A stretch of 58,953 nt of DNA from Microtetraspora malaysiensis (GCF_001528665.1 NZ_BBYJ01000041.1:1-58953), one strand, 5' to 3'. Numbered from the stretch's first letter, positions 8,238 to 19,450 are shown. The notes: generated by a model not told the origin, from the sequence alone. Made by a program: numbers and translations.

Positions 8238-9182
8238 GTGTCCCTGACGGTCACCGACCTCCGGGTCCACTACCGGACGCCGCGCGGCGAGGTGCGGGCG
8301 CTGGACGGCGTCACGTTCACGGTCGCGGACGGCGAAATCATGGGCCTGGCCGGCGAGTCCGGCTCGGGCAAGTCCACGCTCGGCACGAGCCTGGTCCGGC
8401 TGGACGGCCGGATGCGGCACGTCGGCGGCACGGTCGAGCTGGACGGCGTCCCGCTGCCCGTCGCCGATTCTGCGGCCATGGACCGGTTCCGCTTCCGCGC
8501 GGTCTCGGTCATCCCGCAGTACTCGATGAGCGCGCTCAACCCGACCAGGAAGATCGGCAAGATGGTCGCCGAACTGCTGGCCTCGCGCGGCGAGCGGCCG
8601 GACCGCGCCGAGCTGGAGCGCCGCCTCGCGCTCGTGGGGCTGCCTCCCGACGTGCTCGGCCGCTATCCGATCGAGCTGTCCGGCGGCATGAAGCAGCGGG
8701 TCGTCATGGTCGTCTCCACGCTGCTGAACCCGTCGCTGCTCATCGCCGACGAGGTCACCTCGGCGCTGGACGTGTCCAGCCAGAAGGCCGTGGCCGGGAT
8801 GCTCCTCGGCCTGCGCGACGAGGGCCTGGTCACCAGCATGATCATGGTCACGCACGACATCTCCCTCGTGTACCAGATCGCCGACACGATCGCCGTGATG
8901 TACGCCGGGCGGCTGGCCGAGAAGGCCCCCGCCGACGTGATCGTCACCGCACCCCGGCACCCGTACACCCGCCTGCTGATCTCCTCACTGCCCGAGGTCG
9001 GCGTACGGCAGGCGGAGCGGCGGCTCGACGGCATCCCGGGCACCCCGCCGTCGCTGCTCGACCCTCCGGAGGGTTGCCGCTTCCGGGACCGCTGCCCGCT
9101 CGCGTTCGACCGGTGCGCCGAGCGGCCGCCGTTCGCCGAGGTGGCTCCCGGGCACTCCGTCGCCTGCTGGAAGGCCGTGTGA
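8238..9182 (+). CDS. ABC ATPase, DppD type
   Basis: 314 residues from GTG 8238. Walker A GESGSGKST at residues 39-47, signature LSGGMKQRV, Walker B LLIADEVTSALD and the switch His in MVTHDISLV are all present. The C-terminal oligopeptide-transport extension is seen too, with its CRFRDRCPLAF cysteine motif that binds an iron-sulfur cluster in relatives. It powers the importer together with the next gene product, on the cytosolic face. Its stop overlaps the next ATG. Confidence 0.88.
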   Translation: MSLTVTDLRVHYRTPRGEVRALDGVTFTVADGEIMGLAGESGSGKSTLGTSLVRLDGRMRHVGGTVELDGVPLPVADSAAMDRFRFRAVSVIPQYSMSALNPTRKIGKMVAELLASRGERPDRAELERRLALVGLPPDVLGRYPIELSGGMKQRVVMVVSTLLNPSLLIADEVTSALDVSSQKAVAGMLLGLRDEGLVTSMIMVTHDISLVYQIADTIAVMYAGRLAEKAPADVIVTAPRHPYTRLLISSLPEVGVRQAERRLDGIPGTPPSLLDPPEGCRFRDRCPLAFDRCAERPPFAEVAPGHSVACWKAV

Positions 9183-10144
9183 TGCTGCGACTCGACGGTG
9201 TCTCCAAGATCTATCGCGCGGGCCCCTTCGGCGGGCGCGAGCTGCGCGCGGTCTCCGGCGTCGGCTTCGAGGTCAACGCCGGCGAGGTGGTGTCCCTGAT
9301 CGGCGAGAGCGGCAGCGGCAAGAGCACGATCGGCCGCATGGTGCTGCGGCTCGCCTCCGTCACCGAGGGGACGATCACGTTCGACGGCGAGGACGTCTCG
9401 GCCATCCGGTCTCCGAAGGCGTACTACCGGCAGGTCCAGGGCGTGTTCCAGGATCCGTTCAGCGGCTTCAACCCGATCTTCGCCGCCGACCGGGTCTTCG
9501 AGATGATCAGGCGGGAGTACTTCCCCCGCGTGTCCCGGGCGGCCTGGCGGGAGCGGGTGGAGTCCGCGCTCGCCGGGGTCCGGCTCGACCCCGGGCAGGT
9601 GCTCGGCAGGTATCCCCACCAGCTCAGCGGCGGGCAGCTCCAGCGCATGCTGATCGCCCGCGCCCTGCTGCTCGACATCCGGCTGCTGGTCGCCGACGAG
9701 ATCATCAGCATGCTCGACGCCTCCACCCGGGTCGACGTGCTCAACCTGCTCGCCGACCTGCGCTCGCGCGGGCTCGGCGTCCTGTTCGTCACCCACGATC
9801 TGTCGCTCGGCACGTACGTCAGCGACCGGACCGTGGTGCTGCGCCGGGGGAGGATCGCGGAGATGGGCCCGACCGAGCGCGTCTTCGGCGACCCGCTGCA
9901 CCCGTACACCCGGACGCTGCTGGATTCCGTCCCCCGGCTGCACGTCAAATGGGCGGAGCGGCGGGACGAGGAGCGGGCGGGCCGGACCGTGTGCCCGTTC
10001 CACGACCGTGCCCCGGGCACGCCCGTACGCGGTGACCTGGCCGAGCCCGAGAAGGACCATCACGTGGCGTGTGCCGGGCCCGGCGCGTGCCCGGCCGCCG
10101 AGGAGCCCGAGTTCCGACAGCCTTCGGCCAAGGAGAGAGTGTGA
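9182..10144 (+). CDS. ABC ATPase, DppF type
   Basis: 320 residues from ATG 9182, which overlaps the previous stop (TGATG). Walker A GESGSGKST at about 41-49, signature LSGGQLQRM, Walker B LLVADEIISMLD and switch FVTHDLSLG are visible. The Walker B tail reads DEIISMLD where DEPVSALD is usual, but the catalytic Glu is kept. The C-terminal region carries a cysteine set (CPFHDRAPG, CAGPGACP) like the oligopeptide ATPase extension. Its last codon overlaps the GTG of the beta-mannosidase gene, tying transport to hydrolysis in one transcript. Confidence 0.88.
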   Translation: MLRLDGVSKIYRAGPFGGRELRAVSGVGFEVNAGEVVSLIGESGSGKSTIGRMVLRLASVTEGTITFDGEDVSAIRSPKAYYRQVQGVFQDPFSGFNPIFAADRVFEMIRREYFPRVSRAAWRERVESALAGVRLDPGQVLGRYPHQLSGGQLQRMLIARALLLDIRLLVADEIISMLDASTRVDVLNLLADLRSRGLGVLFVTHDLSLGTYVSDRTVVLRRGRIAEMGPTERVFGDPLHPYTRTLLDSVPRLHVKWAERRDEERAGRTVCPFHDRAPGTPVRGDLAEPEKDHHVACAGPGACPAAEEPEFRQPSAKERV

Positions 10145-12612
10145 GCTCGTACCACCCGCTGCACGACGGCTGGACCGTCACCGCCGTGTCCTCCACCGGG
10201 CAGTTCCGCCCGGTGGTCGCCGGGGTCCCGGCGACCGTTCCCGGCTGCGTCCACACCGACCTGCTCGCCGCGGGACTCATCGACGACCCCTATCTCGACG
10301 ACAACGAGGACCGGCTGACCTGGATCGGCCGCACCGACTGGGCCTACGAGACCGTCTTCACCTGGGCGGGCGCCGACGACGAGCGGGCCGACCTGGTGTG
10401 CGAGGGGCTGGACACCGTCGCCGCGATCGTGCTGAACGGCACCCAGGTGGGGGCCACCGCCAACATGCACCGGTCGTACCGGTTCTCCGTCCGGCACCTG
10501 CTGCGTGAGGGCGAGAACACCCTGAAGGTGCTCTTCACCGCGCCGTACGGCTACGCCGAGGAACAGCGGGCCGCCCTCGGTGACCGGCCCGGCGCGTATG
10601 CCGAGCCGTACCCGTTCATCAGGAAGACGGCGTGCAACTTCGGCTGGGACTGGGGGCCGACGCTGGTGACCGCCGGGATCTGGCGGCCGATCGGCGTCCA
10701 CACATGGAGCACCGCGCGGTTGGCCGAGGTGCGTCCGCTTGTCACACTCGACGGTCTGGACGGGAGGGTGGACGTCCATGTCACGGTGGACCGCGCCGCG
10801 CAGGTCCCGCTCACCGTTACCGCGACCGTGGCCGGGGTGACCGAACGGGTACGGCTGGCGCCGGGCGAGCGGACCGCCCTCGTGAGGCTCACCGTCCCCG
10901 CCCCGGACCTGTGGTGGCCCCGGGGGTACGGCGATCAGCCGCTCTATCCGCTGACCGTCCGGCTCGGCGATGGAGATGGCGCCGGCGACAGTGATGGCGA
11001 CAGTGATGGCGACGACGTGTGGACGCGGGAGATCGGCTTCAGGTCGGTCGTCCTGGACCGGACGGACGACGCCTTCACCCTCGTCGTCAACGGCACGCCG
11101 GTGTTCGTGAAGGGGTTCAACTGGATCCCGGACGACTGCTTTCCCGGCCGGGTCACGCGGGAGCGGCTCGCGGAGCGGCTGGGCCAGGCGGTCGGCGCGG
11201 GCGCGAACACGCTGCGCGTCTGGGGCGGCGGCATGTACGAGAGCGAGGACTTCTACGCCCTCGCCGACGACCTCGGGCTGCTGGTCTGGCAGGACTTCCC
11301 GTTCGCCTGCGCGGCCTATCCGGAGGAGGGGCCGTTCACGCACGAGGTGGAAGCCGAGGCGCGCTGCCACGTCGCCCGCCTCGCCGCCCATCCCAGCCTG
11401 GCGATCTGGTGCGGCAACAACGAGAACATCGAGGGCCACGCCGACTGGGGCTGGCAGGACGCGCTCGCCGGCCGGAGCTGGGGCGCCGGCTTCTACTACG
11501 ACCTGCTGCCGAAGATCGTGGCCGAGCTGGACCCGACCCGCCCATACTGGCCGGGCAGCCCGTACTCCGGCGCTCCCGACCTGCCGCCGAACGACCCGGC
11601 CAAGGGGACCACGCACATCTGGACGGTGTGGAACTCCCACGACTACACGCACTACGCGACGTACACGCCGAGGTTCGTGGCCGAGTTCGGCTTCCAGGGC
11701 CCTCCGGCGTACGCGACCCTGCGGCGCGCGGTGAGCGACGAGCCGCTGACGCCGGTCTCGCCCGGGGTGCGGCACCACCAGAAGGCGATCGACGGCGACG
11801 AGAAGCTGCTGCGCGGCCTCGGCGACCACCTGCCCCGGCCCGAGGGGTTCGACGACTGGCACTACTTCACCCAGCTCAACCAGGCCAGGGCGGTGGTCTT
11901 CGGCGTCGAGCGGTTCCGCGCGCTCGCGCCGTACTGCATGGGCACGATCGTCTGGCAGCTCAACGACTGCTGGCCGGTCACCTCCTGGGCGGCCGTCGAC
12001 GGCGACGGGCGGCGCAAACCGCTCTGGTACGCGCTGCGGCGCGCCTACGCCGACCGGCTGCTCACGTTCCAGGACTCCGCCGTCGCCGTGATCAACGACA
12101 CCGGACGGGAATGGGCCGGCGAGCTGGAGGTCGTCCGCATGACCTTCGGCGGGGAGGTCCGGGCACGGGAACGCCACCGGGTCGCGACGCCCCCGCGCGG
12201 GGTGGCCCGATGGGAGCCGCCCGCCGCGCTCACCACACCGGGCGGCCCGGGGGAGCTGCTGGTCGCGACCCTGGACGGGGTACGCGCGCTGCGGTTCTTC
12301 GCGCAGGACCCCGTCGCCGGCTATCCACCGGCCGCGTTCGACACGGCGGTCGAGGAGGCCGACGACGGCCTGCGGATCGCCGTGACCGCGCGGACCCTCG
12401 TGCGCGAGCTGGCGATCTTCCCCGACCGGCTCGACCCGCGGGCGACCGTGGACGACCAACTCGTCACGCTGCTCCCCGGCGAGACCGCGGTGTTCCGAGT
12501 CAGCGGGTGCCGCCGTCCGGGTGATCTCGACCTCGAGGCGCTCGTCCGCCCCCCGGTGCTGCGCTGCCTCAACGAGGCCCGGACCTCAGCCGATTTCGCC
12601 GGAAGCGCGTGA
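10141..12612 (+). CDS. Beta-mannosidase, glycoside hydrolase family 2
   Basis: 823 residues from GTG 10141, overlapping the ATPase stop (GTGA). It has the N-terminal jelly-roll of GH2 (NMHRSYRF region), Ig-like domains, then the TIM barrel with FVKGFNWIPDDCF. The acid/base Glu is in WCGNNEN (about residue 428) and the nucleophile in VAEFGFQG (about residue 515), both diagnostic of beta-mannosidases within GH2. There is no signal peptide, so it acts in the cytosol on imported manno-oligosaccharides and releases mannose. The product would be phosphorylated and then used by ManA just downstream. Confidence 0.9.
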   Translation: MSSYHPLHDGWTVTAVSSTGQFRPVVAGVPATVPGCVHTDLLAAGLIDDPYLDDNEDRLTWIGRTDWAYETVFTWAGADDERADLVCEGLDTVAAIVLNGTQVGATANMHRSYRFSVRHLLREGENTLKVLFTAPYGYAEEQRAALGDRPGAYAEPYPFIRKTACNFGWDWGPTLVTAGIWRPIGVHTWSTARLAEVRPLVTLDGLDGRVDVHVTVDRAAQVPLTVTATVAGVTERVRLAPGERTALVRLTVPAPDLWWPRGYGDQPLYPLTVRLGDGDGAGDSDGDSDGDDVWTREIGFRSVVLDRTDDAFTLVVNGTPVFVKGFNWIPDDCFPGRVTRERLAERLGQAVGAGANTLRVWGGGMYESEDFYALADDLGLLVWQDFPFACAAYPEEGPFTHEVEAEARCHVARLAAHPSLAIWCGNNENIEGHADWGWQDALAGRSWGAGFYYDLLPKIVAELDPTRPYWPGSPYSGAPDLPPNDPAKGTTHIWTVWNSHDYTHYATYTPRFVAEFGFQGPPAYATLRRAVSDEPLTPVSPGVRHHQKAIDGDEKLLRGLGDHLPRPEGFDDWHYFTQLNQARAVVFGVERFRALAPYCMGTIVWQLNDCWPVTSWAAVDGDGRRKPLWYALRRAYADRLLTFQDSAVAVINDTGREWAGELEVVRMTFGGEVRARERHRVATPPRGVARWEPPAALTTPGGPGELLVATLDGVRALRFFAQDPVAGYPPAAFDTAVEEADDGLRIAVTARTLVRELAIFPDRLDPRATVDDQLVTLLPGETAVFRVSGCRRPGDLDLEALVRPPVLRCLNEARTSADFAGSA

Positions 12613-12756
12613 TCACTGGGTAGCATGGGCCGTCCACGACGGTGCGGATCGACCTGACGAGCGAGGAATGTTCATGCGGTTCAGCCCGGGTTCATTCGTC
12701 GTTGAGCGTCTCCGGGCAGAGTGAGCCCGGCTTCCCCCACCCACGAGGAATTCGAG

Positions 12757-13857
<1,101 letters not shown>

Positions 13858-13966
13858 TGCGCTGCCGGCACACGTTCACCGGGGACCAGGGAACGGAGCG
13901 GAGGTTCTTTCCGGCGCAGTGACCGACCCGGCCAAGAGTTGTGGACACCCCACCAGCGCTTCCGGT

Positions 13967-14326
13967 TCACAGGATGTGGACGGCCAGGCCGTAGCCGGCG
14001 GCCGCGGCCAGGACGCCGAGCAGCAGGCTGCCGACCGCGTTCAGCCCCGCCTCCGCGTACGACCCCTCCTCGATCAGCCGAACGGTCTCGAATCCGAACG
14101 TGCTGAACGTCGTCAGAGCGCCGCAGAAGCCGCTCCCGACCAGCGTGGTGACGAACGTCCCCGGCTGGAGCCCGGTGAGCAGGCCGAGGACGAACGAGCC
14201 GGTGACGTTGACCACGAACGTCCCCCAGGGGAACACGGTGTCGTGCCATCGCTGGACCAGCCGGTCGACCAGATAGCGGGTCGGGGCGCCCACCAGGCCG
14301 CCGAGGAACACCAGCAGCAGCGTCAC
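13967..14326 (-). CDS. crcB: Fluoride channel CrcB/Fluc subunit (second copy)
   Basis: 119 residues from GTG 14326, overlapping the DUF190 stop (GTGA). Four membrane helices with the Fluc signature: [26 protein letters not shown] (pore Asn) and [15 protein letters not shown] (Phe-box and sodium-site loop). Fluc proteins work as antiparallel dimers exporting fluoride. Actinobacteria often encode two different subunits that pair as a heterodimer, as seems the case here with the gene at 14658-15125. Confidence 0.9.
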   Translation of the reverse strand: MTLLLVFLGGLVGAPTRYLVDRLVQRWHDTVFPWGTFVVNVTGSFVLGLLTGLQPGTFVTTLVGSGFCGALTTFSTFGFETVRLIEEGSYAEAGLNAVGSLLLGVLAAAAGYGLAVHIL

Positions 14327-14661
14327 GCGCGGCGCCCGACGTAGCGGTAGACCTCGACCGGCTCCACGGTGACCAGCCCCTCGGTCACCAGTTCGTCCAG
14401 CTCGGAGAGGAAATCGGTGATCCGCTCCTCGGTGTCCACGATGACGATGGACACCGGCAGGTCCTCACTCAGGGAGAGCAGCCGGTTCGTGTGGATGAGC
14501 GATGACGCGCCGAACCCCTCGATCCCCCGGAACACGCTCGCTCCCGCCAGGCCCTTGCGGTGCGCCCGGTGGACGATCTCCGTGTAGAGGGGCCGGTGAC
14601 GGTACTGGTCGGTCTCGCCGATGTAGATCGTCAGCCGGTAGGCGTCGCCGTGCAGCCTCAT
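14323..14661 (-). CDS. DUF190 family protein between two crcB genes
   Basis: 112 residues from ATG 14661. It has the DUF190 features: [37 protein letters not shown] and a C-terminal [13 protein letters not shown], a small PII-like ferredoxin fold. It overlaps both crcB genes, so all three are translated together. DUF190 proteins are recurrent neighbours of crcB; a regulatory role on the channel is an inference, and the ligand is not known to me. Confidence 0.85.
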   Translation of the reverse strand: MRLHGDAYRLTIYIGETDQYRHRPLYTEIVHRAHRKGLAGASVFRGIEGFGASSLIHTNRLLSLSEDLPVSIVIVDTEERITDFLSELDELVTEGLVTVEPVEVYRYVGRRA

Positions 14662-15125
14662 CGCGTCTCCTTTCGCGGGCCGCGCCGTACGGGGATGCGG
14701 GCGGCGAGCCGGGCGAGGGTCATGCCGCACCAGACCGCGGCCAGCCCGGCGACGAGGCTGACCGCCGCGTAGACGGCCGCCGTGGGCGCGGCCAGCCGCG
14801 TGATCTCGACGGCCACGGTGGAGAAGGTGGTGTATCCGCCGATGAACCCCACGCCCAGGAACGGCCGGACGTACCGGCTCGGTGGCCACACCTGGAGGAC
14901 GAACACCATGAGCGCCCCCAGCGCGAAGCAGCCGGACAGGTTGGCGATCAGGGTGCCCCAGGGGAAGCCGTTCGCCCCCACCGGTACGGCCGAGGCGAGC
15001 AGGAAGCGCGCGACGCTGCCCAGCCCCCCGCCGACCGCGATCACTCCCACCACGCTGAACGCGCGCCCGCGCCGTCTCGCCGGCCGCCCGCGGAACACGT
15101 CCTGCCCGGTGCCGGAAGGTGTCAT
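14658..15125 (-). CDS. crcB: Fluoride channel CrcB/Fluc subunit (first copy)
   Basis: 155 residues, longer than usual (about 120) through a basic N-terminal tail rich in Arg. The core has [32 protein letters not shown] (pore Asn) and [15 protein letters not shown], all Fluc hallmarks, with four membrane helices. It differs clearly from the copy at 13967, consistent with a heterodimer. The stop overlaps the DUF190 start. I see no fluoride riboswitch in the 42 bp before it, which hold a short CCGGGCG/CGCCCGG hairpin instead. Confidence 0.88.
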   Translation of the reverse strand: MTPSGTGQDVFRGRPARRRGRAFSVVGVIAVGGGLGSVARFLLASAVPVGANGFPWGTLIANLSGCFALGALMVFVLQVWPPSRYVRPFLGVGFIGGYTTFSTVAVEITRLAAPTAAVYAAVSLVAGLAAVWCGMTLARLAARIPVRRGPRKETR

Positions 15126-15141
15126 GGTGCCGATGGTATCG

Positions 15142-15161
15142 ACCGGGCGCGGAAACGCCCG
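15142..15161 (-). terminator. GC hairpin between the UTRA gene and the crcB operon
   Basis: CCGGGCG and CGCCCGG flank a six-base loop in the short gap after the UTRA-protein stop. There is no U-run. It could weakly end the upstream transcript or lie in the crcB leader. Confidence 0.4.
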
Positions 15162-15167
15162 GGCCGA

Positions 15168-15773
15168 TCAGCGGTCGCGTTTGGGCCAGGGCTGCAGCCG
15201 GGTCGTGGAGACGATCTCGGCGCGGTCGCCGGGCAGGACGCACTCGGCGATCTCGACCACGCGCCCCGCGGTGTCGATCGAGGTCTTGCGGAGCACCAGC
15301 ACCGGCACGCCGCCGGGCACGTCCAGAGTCCGCGCCTCCTCGGGAAGCGGAAGCCGTACGGTGACCTCGTCCACGACCCGGTCGATCTCGATGCCGATCG
15401 TGGAGAGCTGGTGCGGTGTGCCGCCCGGCCAGGGCTCGTTCTCCGGCGTGAGGAGGGCGGGGTTGGCGGCGGCCATGTCGTACACGAGCCAGGAGATGAC
15501 CAGGCTCAGCGGCGCGTTCTCGCCGCGGGCCCGGGTCCGATAGGTACGGCGCAGCATGCGAGTGCCCTCCGGCACGCCGAACCGCCGGGCCAGCTCGGCC
15601 CCCGCCGGGGCCGAGCCGAACTCCGTGGAGAACTCCAGCTCTTCACGGGGCAGCCCGGTGTCCCGTTCGGCCGCGCCGGCCCGGCGCCGCTCGTCCTCAG
15701 GGAGGAGCGCGCGGTCCTTCTCCCACTGGTAGCGGTCCGTCGTGCGCCGGAGTCTCCGGCGAGCTGCGGTCAC
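15168..15773 (-). CDS. UTRA-domain protein lacking the GntR DNA-binding domain
   Basis: 201 residues from GTG 15773, with GGGAAGGGAA ten bases before. The protein matches the effector half of GntR/HutC-type regulators: [14 protein letters not shown] linker, [27 protein letters not shown], then [20 protein letters not shown] and IVSTTRL. The winged helix expected in front (about 70 residues) is absent, and the frame before the GTG is not a HTH. Either it is a stand-alone ligand-binding protein, or a regulator that lost its DNA-binding half. It sits upstream of the fluoride operon but separated by a hairpin. Confidence 0.8.
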   Translation of the reverse strand: MTAARRRLRRTTDRYQWEKDRALLPEDERRRAGAAERDTGLPREELEFSTEFGSAPAGAELARRFGVPEGTRMLRRTYRTRARGENAPLSLVISWLVYDMAAANPALLTPENEPWPGGTPHQLSTIGIEIDRVVDEVTVRLPLPEEARTLDVPGGVPVLVLRKTSIDTAGRVVEIAECVLPGDRAEIVSTTRLQPWPKRDR

Positions 15774-15844
15774 AGGGATTCCCTTCCCCGTGAGAGCGTT
15801 CTACGCCGCGAGCGTGAGAGTGTTCCGCGGCGCGCTTCGGCGCT

Positions 15845-16219
15845 TTACGGCACCGTCAGCGCGGAGACGATCTTGTTGATGGTCTTCTCGCCCGGCTTGT
15901 GCTTCGCCAGGTTCTTACGGAGCGAGGTGAGCTTGGTATCGTCCGCGGCGTAGGGCCGATACTCGATGACCTCGTGCGCCCAGCGGTCGGGGTTCGGCAC
16001 CCCGGCCGCGTGGAGCGCCGCGACGAGCTCGCTCTCGGGGGCGTTGTTCGCGGAGACCTTGCCGGTCTTGGTCTTGGCGGCGGCCTTCTCGGCTCCGTTC
16101 ACCGCGGCGGGTGCGGCCGCCGTATCCGACGCCCCGTCGGAAGAGCTGCTGCCGCAGGCGACGAGCGAAGCCGAGGCCGCGATCGACACCACGGCCAACA
16201 TCAGCTTGGCTGATCTCAC
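15845..16219 (-). CDS. Small secreted lipoprotein
   Basis: 124 residues from GTG 16219. It has a lipoprotein signal (short basic start, hydrophobic stretch, lipobox SLVACGSSS, Cys about 22) followed by an Ala/Ser/Thr-rich linker. The mature part is small and basic (KTKTGKVSANNAPESELVAAL, then RWAHEVIEYRPY and KPGEKTINKIVSAL), resembling actinobacterial helical DUF-type lipoproteins. I do not recognise a function. AAGGACGG upstream is a modest ribosome site. Confidence 0.75.
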   Translation of the reverse strand: MRSAKLMLAVVSIAASASLVACGSSSSDGASDTAAAPAAVNGAEKAAAKTKTGKVSANNAPESELVAALHAAGVPNPDRWAHEVIEYRPYAADDTKLTSLRKNLAKHKPGEKTINKIVSALTVP

Positions 16220-16343
16220 TGTGTCCGTCCTTCATGTTTGTGGTCGTACACCTGAAGGCTGGGGGGACACGCCTTTCGGATCTCTGCCGACCATCAATAT
16301 CAGCTCGGACACGCTGGGTTCGGAGCCTAATCTCGGTGTCGGG

Positions 16344-18605
16344 TCATTCCACGGTCAGGGGTCGACATTCGTGATCTCCCCGCATATTGCGCGCGGCCGT
16401 GACGACGTTCGCGAGGGCCGCCTCGACCTCCTCGTATGTCCGGGTCTTCAGCCCGCAGTCCGGATTGACCCAGAGCCGGTGCGCGGGCAGCACCTTCAGC
16501 GCCGCGCGGAGTGACTCCTCGATCTCCTCGACCTCGGGAACACGGGGCGAGTGGATGTCGTACACGCCCGGGCCGAGCCCGCGCTCGAACCCGCCGACCG
16601 CGGGCTCGCGCAGCAGCCGCGCGTGCGACCGGGCCGACTCCACGCTCGTCACGTCCGCGTCGAGCGCGTCCACCGCGGCGATGATCTCGTCGGCGTCCGA
16701 GTAGCACAGGTGCGTGTGGATCTGTGTCCGGTCGCTCGCGCCCGACGTCGCCCGCCGGTACGCGTCCACGGCCCACGCCAGATAGCCGTCCTGCTCCGCG
16801 CGGCGCAGCGGCAGCAGCTCGCGCAGCGCGGGCTCGTCCACCTGGATGATCGAGAGGCCCGCCGCCTCCAGGTCGCGCACCTCGTCGCGTACGGCGTCGG
16901 CCACCTGCGAGACGACGTCGCGCAGGGGCAGGTCGTCGCGGACGAACGACCACGCCACGATGGTCACCGGCCCGGTCAGCATCCCCTTGACCGGGCGGTC
17001 CGTCAGGGACCGCGCGTACGTGGCCCACCGCACGGTGATCGGCTCGGGGCGGCGCACGTCGCCGTGCAGGATCGGGGGCCGGGTGCAGCGGGAGCCGTAC
17101 GACTGGACCCAGCCGTGCCGCGTGACCGCGAAGCCGTCCAGGTGCTCGGCGAAGTACTGCACCATGTCGTTGCGTTCGGGCTCGCCGTGGACGAGCACGT
17201 CCAGGCCGAGCCGCTCCTGCACGGCGACGGCACGGGCGACCTCGTTCCGGACCAGGGCCTCGTAGGCGGTCTCGTCGAGGCGCCCGGCGGCCAGCGCCGC
17301 TCGGGCCGCGCGCAGCTCACCGGTCTGCGGGAACGAGCCGATCGTCGTCACGGGCAGTGCCGGCAGCCGCAGATGCTCCGCCTGCGCCGCCGCGCGCACC
17401 GCGTACGGACTGCGCGGGGGACAGGGCGCGGCCGGTTCCGGGGAGAGGGGGGAGGAGGTGGCGCGGCTGTCGGCTCCTCGGGGCGCGCCGTCCGGGGCGG
17501 AGGCGAGGAGGGAGGCCAGCTCGACGACCTCGGCGACCTTCTGCTCGGCGAAGGCGAGGCGTTCCCGCAGCGCGGGATCGAGGCCGGATTCCCGCTCCAC
17601 GTCGTACGGCACGTGCAGCAGGGAGCTGGAGGTCCCGACGACGACGTGCGCGGCGCGCTCCCGCAGGGCGACGAGGGCGGCGAGCGCCCGGTCGTGGTCC
17701 GTCCGCCACACGTCGCGCCCGGACACCACGCCCGCGACGACGGTCTTGCCGCTCAGATCGACGTCGGGGGCGGGCAGGGAGCCGCGCACGAGGTCGAGGC
17801 CGATCGCCTCGACAGGCGTCACGGCGAGGACCGGCAGCGCCTCGCCCGCGTCCCCGAAGTACGTGGCGACGAACAGGGCGGGCCGGGCCGCCGCCGCGCC
17901 GAGCCGCCGGTACGCGGTCCGTACGGCGGCGAGTTCCTCCGCCGAGCGGTCCGCCACGAGCGCGGGCTCGTCGAGCTGCACCCAGGCGACGCCTTCGGCG
18001 GCGAGCGCCGCCAGCAGCCGCTCGTACGCCGGGAGCAGGTCGGGCAACCGGTCCAGCGGCGCGAACCCGGCCGGGGCGTCCGGGGCCGGCTCGGACAGCA
18101 GCAGGAACGTCACCGGGCCGAGCAGGACGGGGCGCGGGTCGAGGCCCAGCGCGCGGGCCTGCCGTACCTCGGCCAGAGGGGCGTCGCCCGCGAGACGGAA
18201 CGCCGTGTCCGGGCCGATCTCCGGCACGATGTAGTGATAATTCGTGTCGAACCACTTGGTCATGCGCAGCGGCGCGATCCCGGCGGCGCCCCTCGCCATC
18301 GCGAAGTAGGCGTCCTCGGGGGCCGGCGCCCGATAGCGCTCCGGCACCGCGTCGAACAGCACGGCCGTGTCGAGCACCTGGTCGTAGTACGAGAACGTGC
18401 CGGACGGCAGCGCGCCGAGGCCGAGGGCGTGGAGCCGCCGCCAGGTGTCCTCGCGGAGGCGGGCGCCGACCTTCTCCAGCTCGTCGTACGCGATCCGGCC
18501 GCTCCAGTAGGACTCGAGGGCGTGTTTCAGCTCGCGCTCCGGGCCGATCCTCGGATAACCGAGGACGGTGGAGGCGGGGAAGGGCGACGGGCGCACGGCG
18601 GTCAT
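16344..18605 (-). CDS. metE: Cobalamin-independent methionine synthase
   Basis: 753 residues, full length for MetE. The N-terminal barrel starts [20 protein letters not shown]; the C-terminal catalytic barrel has [39 protein letters not shown] and [15 protein letters not shown], with zinc ligands in IHTHLCYSD and [11 protein letters not shown]. It moves a methyl group from methyl-tetrahydropteroyl-glutamate to homocysteine without B12. The start is preceded by CAGGGAG. Its leader is too short for a cobalamin riboswitch; instead it holds a 21-bp element shared with the LysR promoter at 19575, suggesting LysR control as with MetR in other bacteria. Confidence 0.95.
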   Translation of the reverse strand: MTAVRPSPFPASTVLGYPRIGPERELKHALESYWSGRIAYDELEKVGARLREDTWRRLHALGLGALPSGTFSYYDQVLDTAVLFDAVPERYRAPAPEDAYFAMARGAAGIAPLRMTKWFDTNYHYIVPEIGPDTAFRLAGDAPLAEVRQARALGLDPRPVLLGPVTFLLLSEPAPDAPAGFAPLDRLPDLLPAYERLLAALAAEGVAWVQLDEPALVADRSAEELAAVRTAYRRLGAAAARPALFVATYFGDAGEALPVLAVTPVEAIGLDLVRGSLPAPDVDLSGKTVVAGVVSGRDVWRTDHDRALAALVALRERAAHVVVGTSSSLLHVPYDVERESGLDPALRERLAFAEQKVAEVVELASLLASAPDGAPRGADSRATSSPLSPEPAAPCPPRSPYAVRAAAQAEHLRLPALPVTTIGSFPQTGELRAARAALAAGRLDETAYEALVRNEVARAVAVQERLGLDVLVHGEPERNDMVQYFAEHLDGFAVTRHGWVQSYGSRCTRPPILHGDVRRPEPITVRWATYARSLTDRPVKGMLTGPVTIVAWSFVRDDLPLRDVVSQVADAVRDEVRDLEAAGLSIIQVDEPALRELLPLRRAEQDGYLAWAVDAYRRATSGASDRTQIHTHLCYSDADEIIAAVDALDADVTSVESARSHARLLREPAVGGFERGLGPGVYDIHSPRVPEVEEIEESLRAALKVLPAHRLWVNPDCGLKTRTYEEVEAALANVVTAARNMRGDHECRPLTVE

Positions 18606-18688
18606 GGTGACTCCCTGACGAGACCGCGTGGAGCGGTCGGGCGGATCGGACGAGCCGCATCCTGCCCGCGCCGCCGTGTCCCGCCGCC

Positions 18689-18709
18689 GATCTATCGCCG
18701 GTGCTTATG
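18689..18709. promoter_or_regulatory. Candidate LysR operator before metE
   Basis: A 21-bp element (on the minus strand beginning CATAAGC and ending ATC) matches the site at 19575-19595 in 16 of 21 positions. It lies 84 bp before the metE start and overlaps the 3' end of the methyltransferase gene. Two copies, one before the regulator and one before metE, suggest a LysR-type binding site; the protein-DNA link is inferred. Confidence 0.45.
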
Positions 18710-19367
18710 GCTGGGCTTCGGCGCTCTTGCGGAGCAGCAGGTGCGCCTGCGGGAAGCGCCGCCTCGTGTCCTCGCGCCCGGAGAGGATCAGCCGGGCCAC
18801 CTCGACCATCCCGGTCTCCCGCAATAGGCTCGCGACGTGGTCGGGCGACCACCGGTAGGCGAGCGCCACCTGGTGGTCGAACGGCTCCGGCGGCGCCGAC
18901 GGCTCGTCGTGCGCCTGGAAGCTGAGCAGCAGGAGGCCGCCCGGGGCGAGCACCCGGTGGAACTCGGCGAACGCCTCCGGCATCCGCTCCGGCGGCGTGT
19001 GGATGATCGAGTAGCGGGCGAGCACACCGCCGAGAGCACCGTCCGCCAGGTCGAGCTCGGTCATCGAGCCGACGTCGAACCGCAGGTGCGGGTGGGTGCG
19101 GCGGGCCAGATCGATCATCTCGGGCGACAGGTCGACGCCGAAAGCGGTCAGCCCGAGCGCGTGCAGGTGGGCCGTCACGTGCCCCGGGCCGCAGCCGACG
19201 TCGGCGACCATGCCGTCGCCTCCGGCCCGTACATACCCGGCGAACGCGGCGATCGCCGCGCGGTCCAGGTGCTCTTGCTCGAACAGCGGGCGGGCGAACT
19301 CGGCGTAGGTTTCGGCGAGCCGACCGTAGGACTCACGAGTGGTGTGGAGATGGTTGGCTTCGATCAT
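18705..19367 (-). CDS. Class I SAM-dependent methyltransferase
   Basis: 220 residues from ATG 19367; a further in-frame start about 30 bases upstream is possible. Rossmann-type motifs: MVADVGCGPGHVTAHLH (motif I), FGVDLSPEMIDLAR (acidic loop), MTELDLADGALGGVLARYSI, and LAPGGLLLLSFQAHDE (motif V). A UbiE/small-molecule methyltransferase is the closest class; substrate unknown. It lies between metE and the LysR gene, transcribed with the direction of metE, so SAM supply and use may be linked (inference). Confidence 0.85.
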   Translation of the reverse strand: MIEANHLHTTRESYGRLAETYAEFARPLFEQEHLDRAAIAAFAGYVRAGGDGMVADVGCGPGHVTAHLHALGLTAFGVDLSPEMIDLARRTHPHLRFDVGSMTELDLADGALGGVLARYSIIHTPPERMPEAFAEFHRVLAPGGLLLLSFQAHDEPSAPPEPFDHQVALAYRWSPDHVASLLRETGMVEVARLILSGREDTRRRFPQAHLLLRKSAEAQP

Positions 19368-19450
19368 GGCCGGGCATCCTAGTGCCCCTCCCGTCAATCT
19401 TTGCCCCGTCGCGTTGCCCAGGGCGGCACCTCGCGGCGTAGTCGTCGTCG

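Noticed and set aside
15126-15167. Fluoride riboswitch before the crcB operon
   Set aside because: The 42-bp gap is short and lacks the conserved crcB-motif core; only a plain hairpin is present.
18606-18704. Cobalamin or SAM riboswitch before metE
   Set aside because: The leader is only about 100 bp and none of the conserved riboswitch blocks can be seen.
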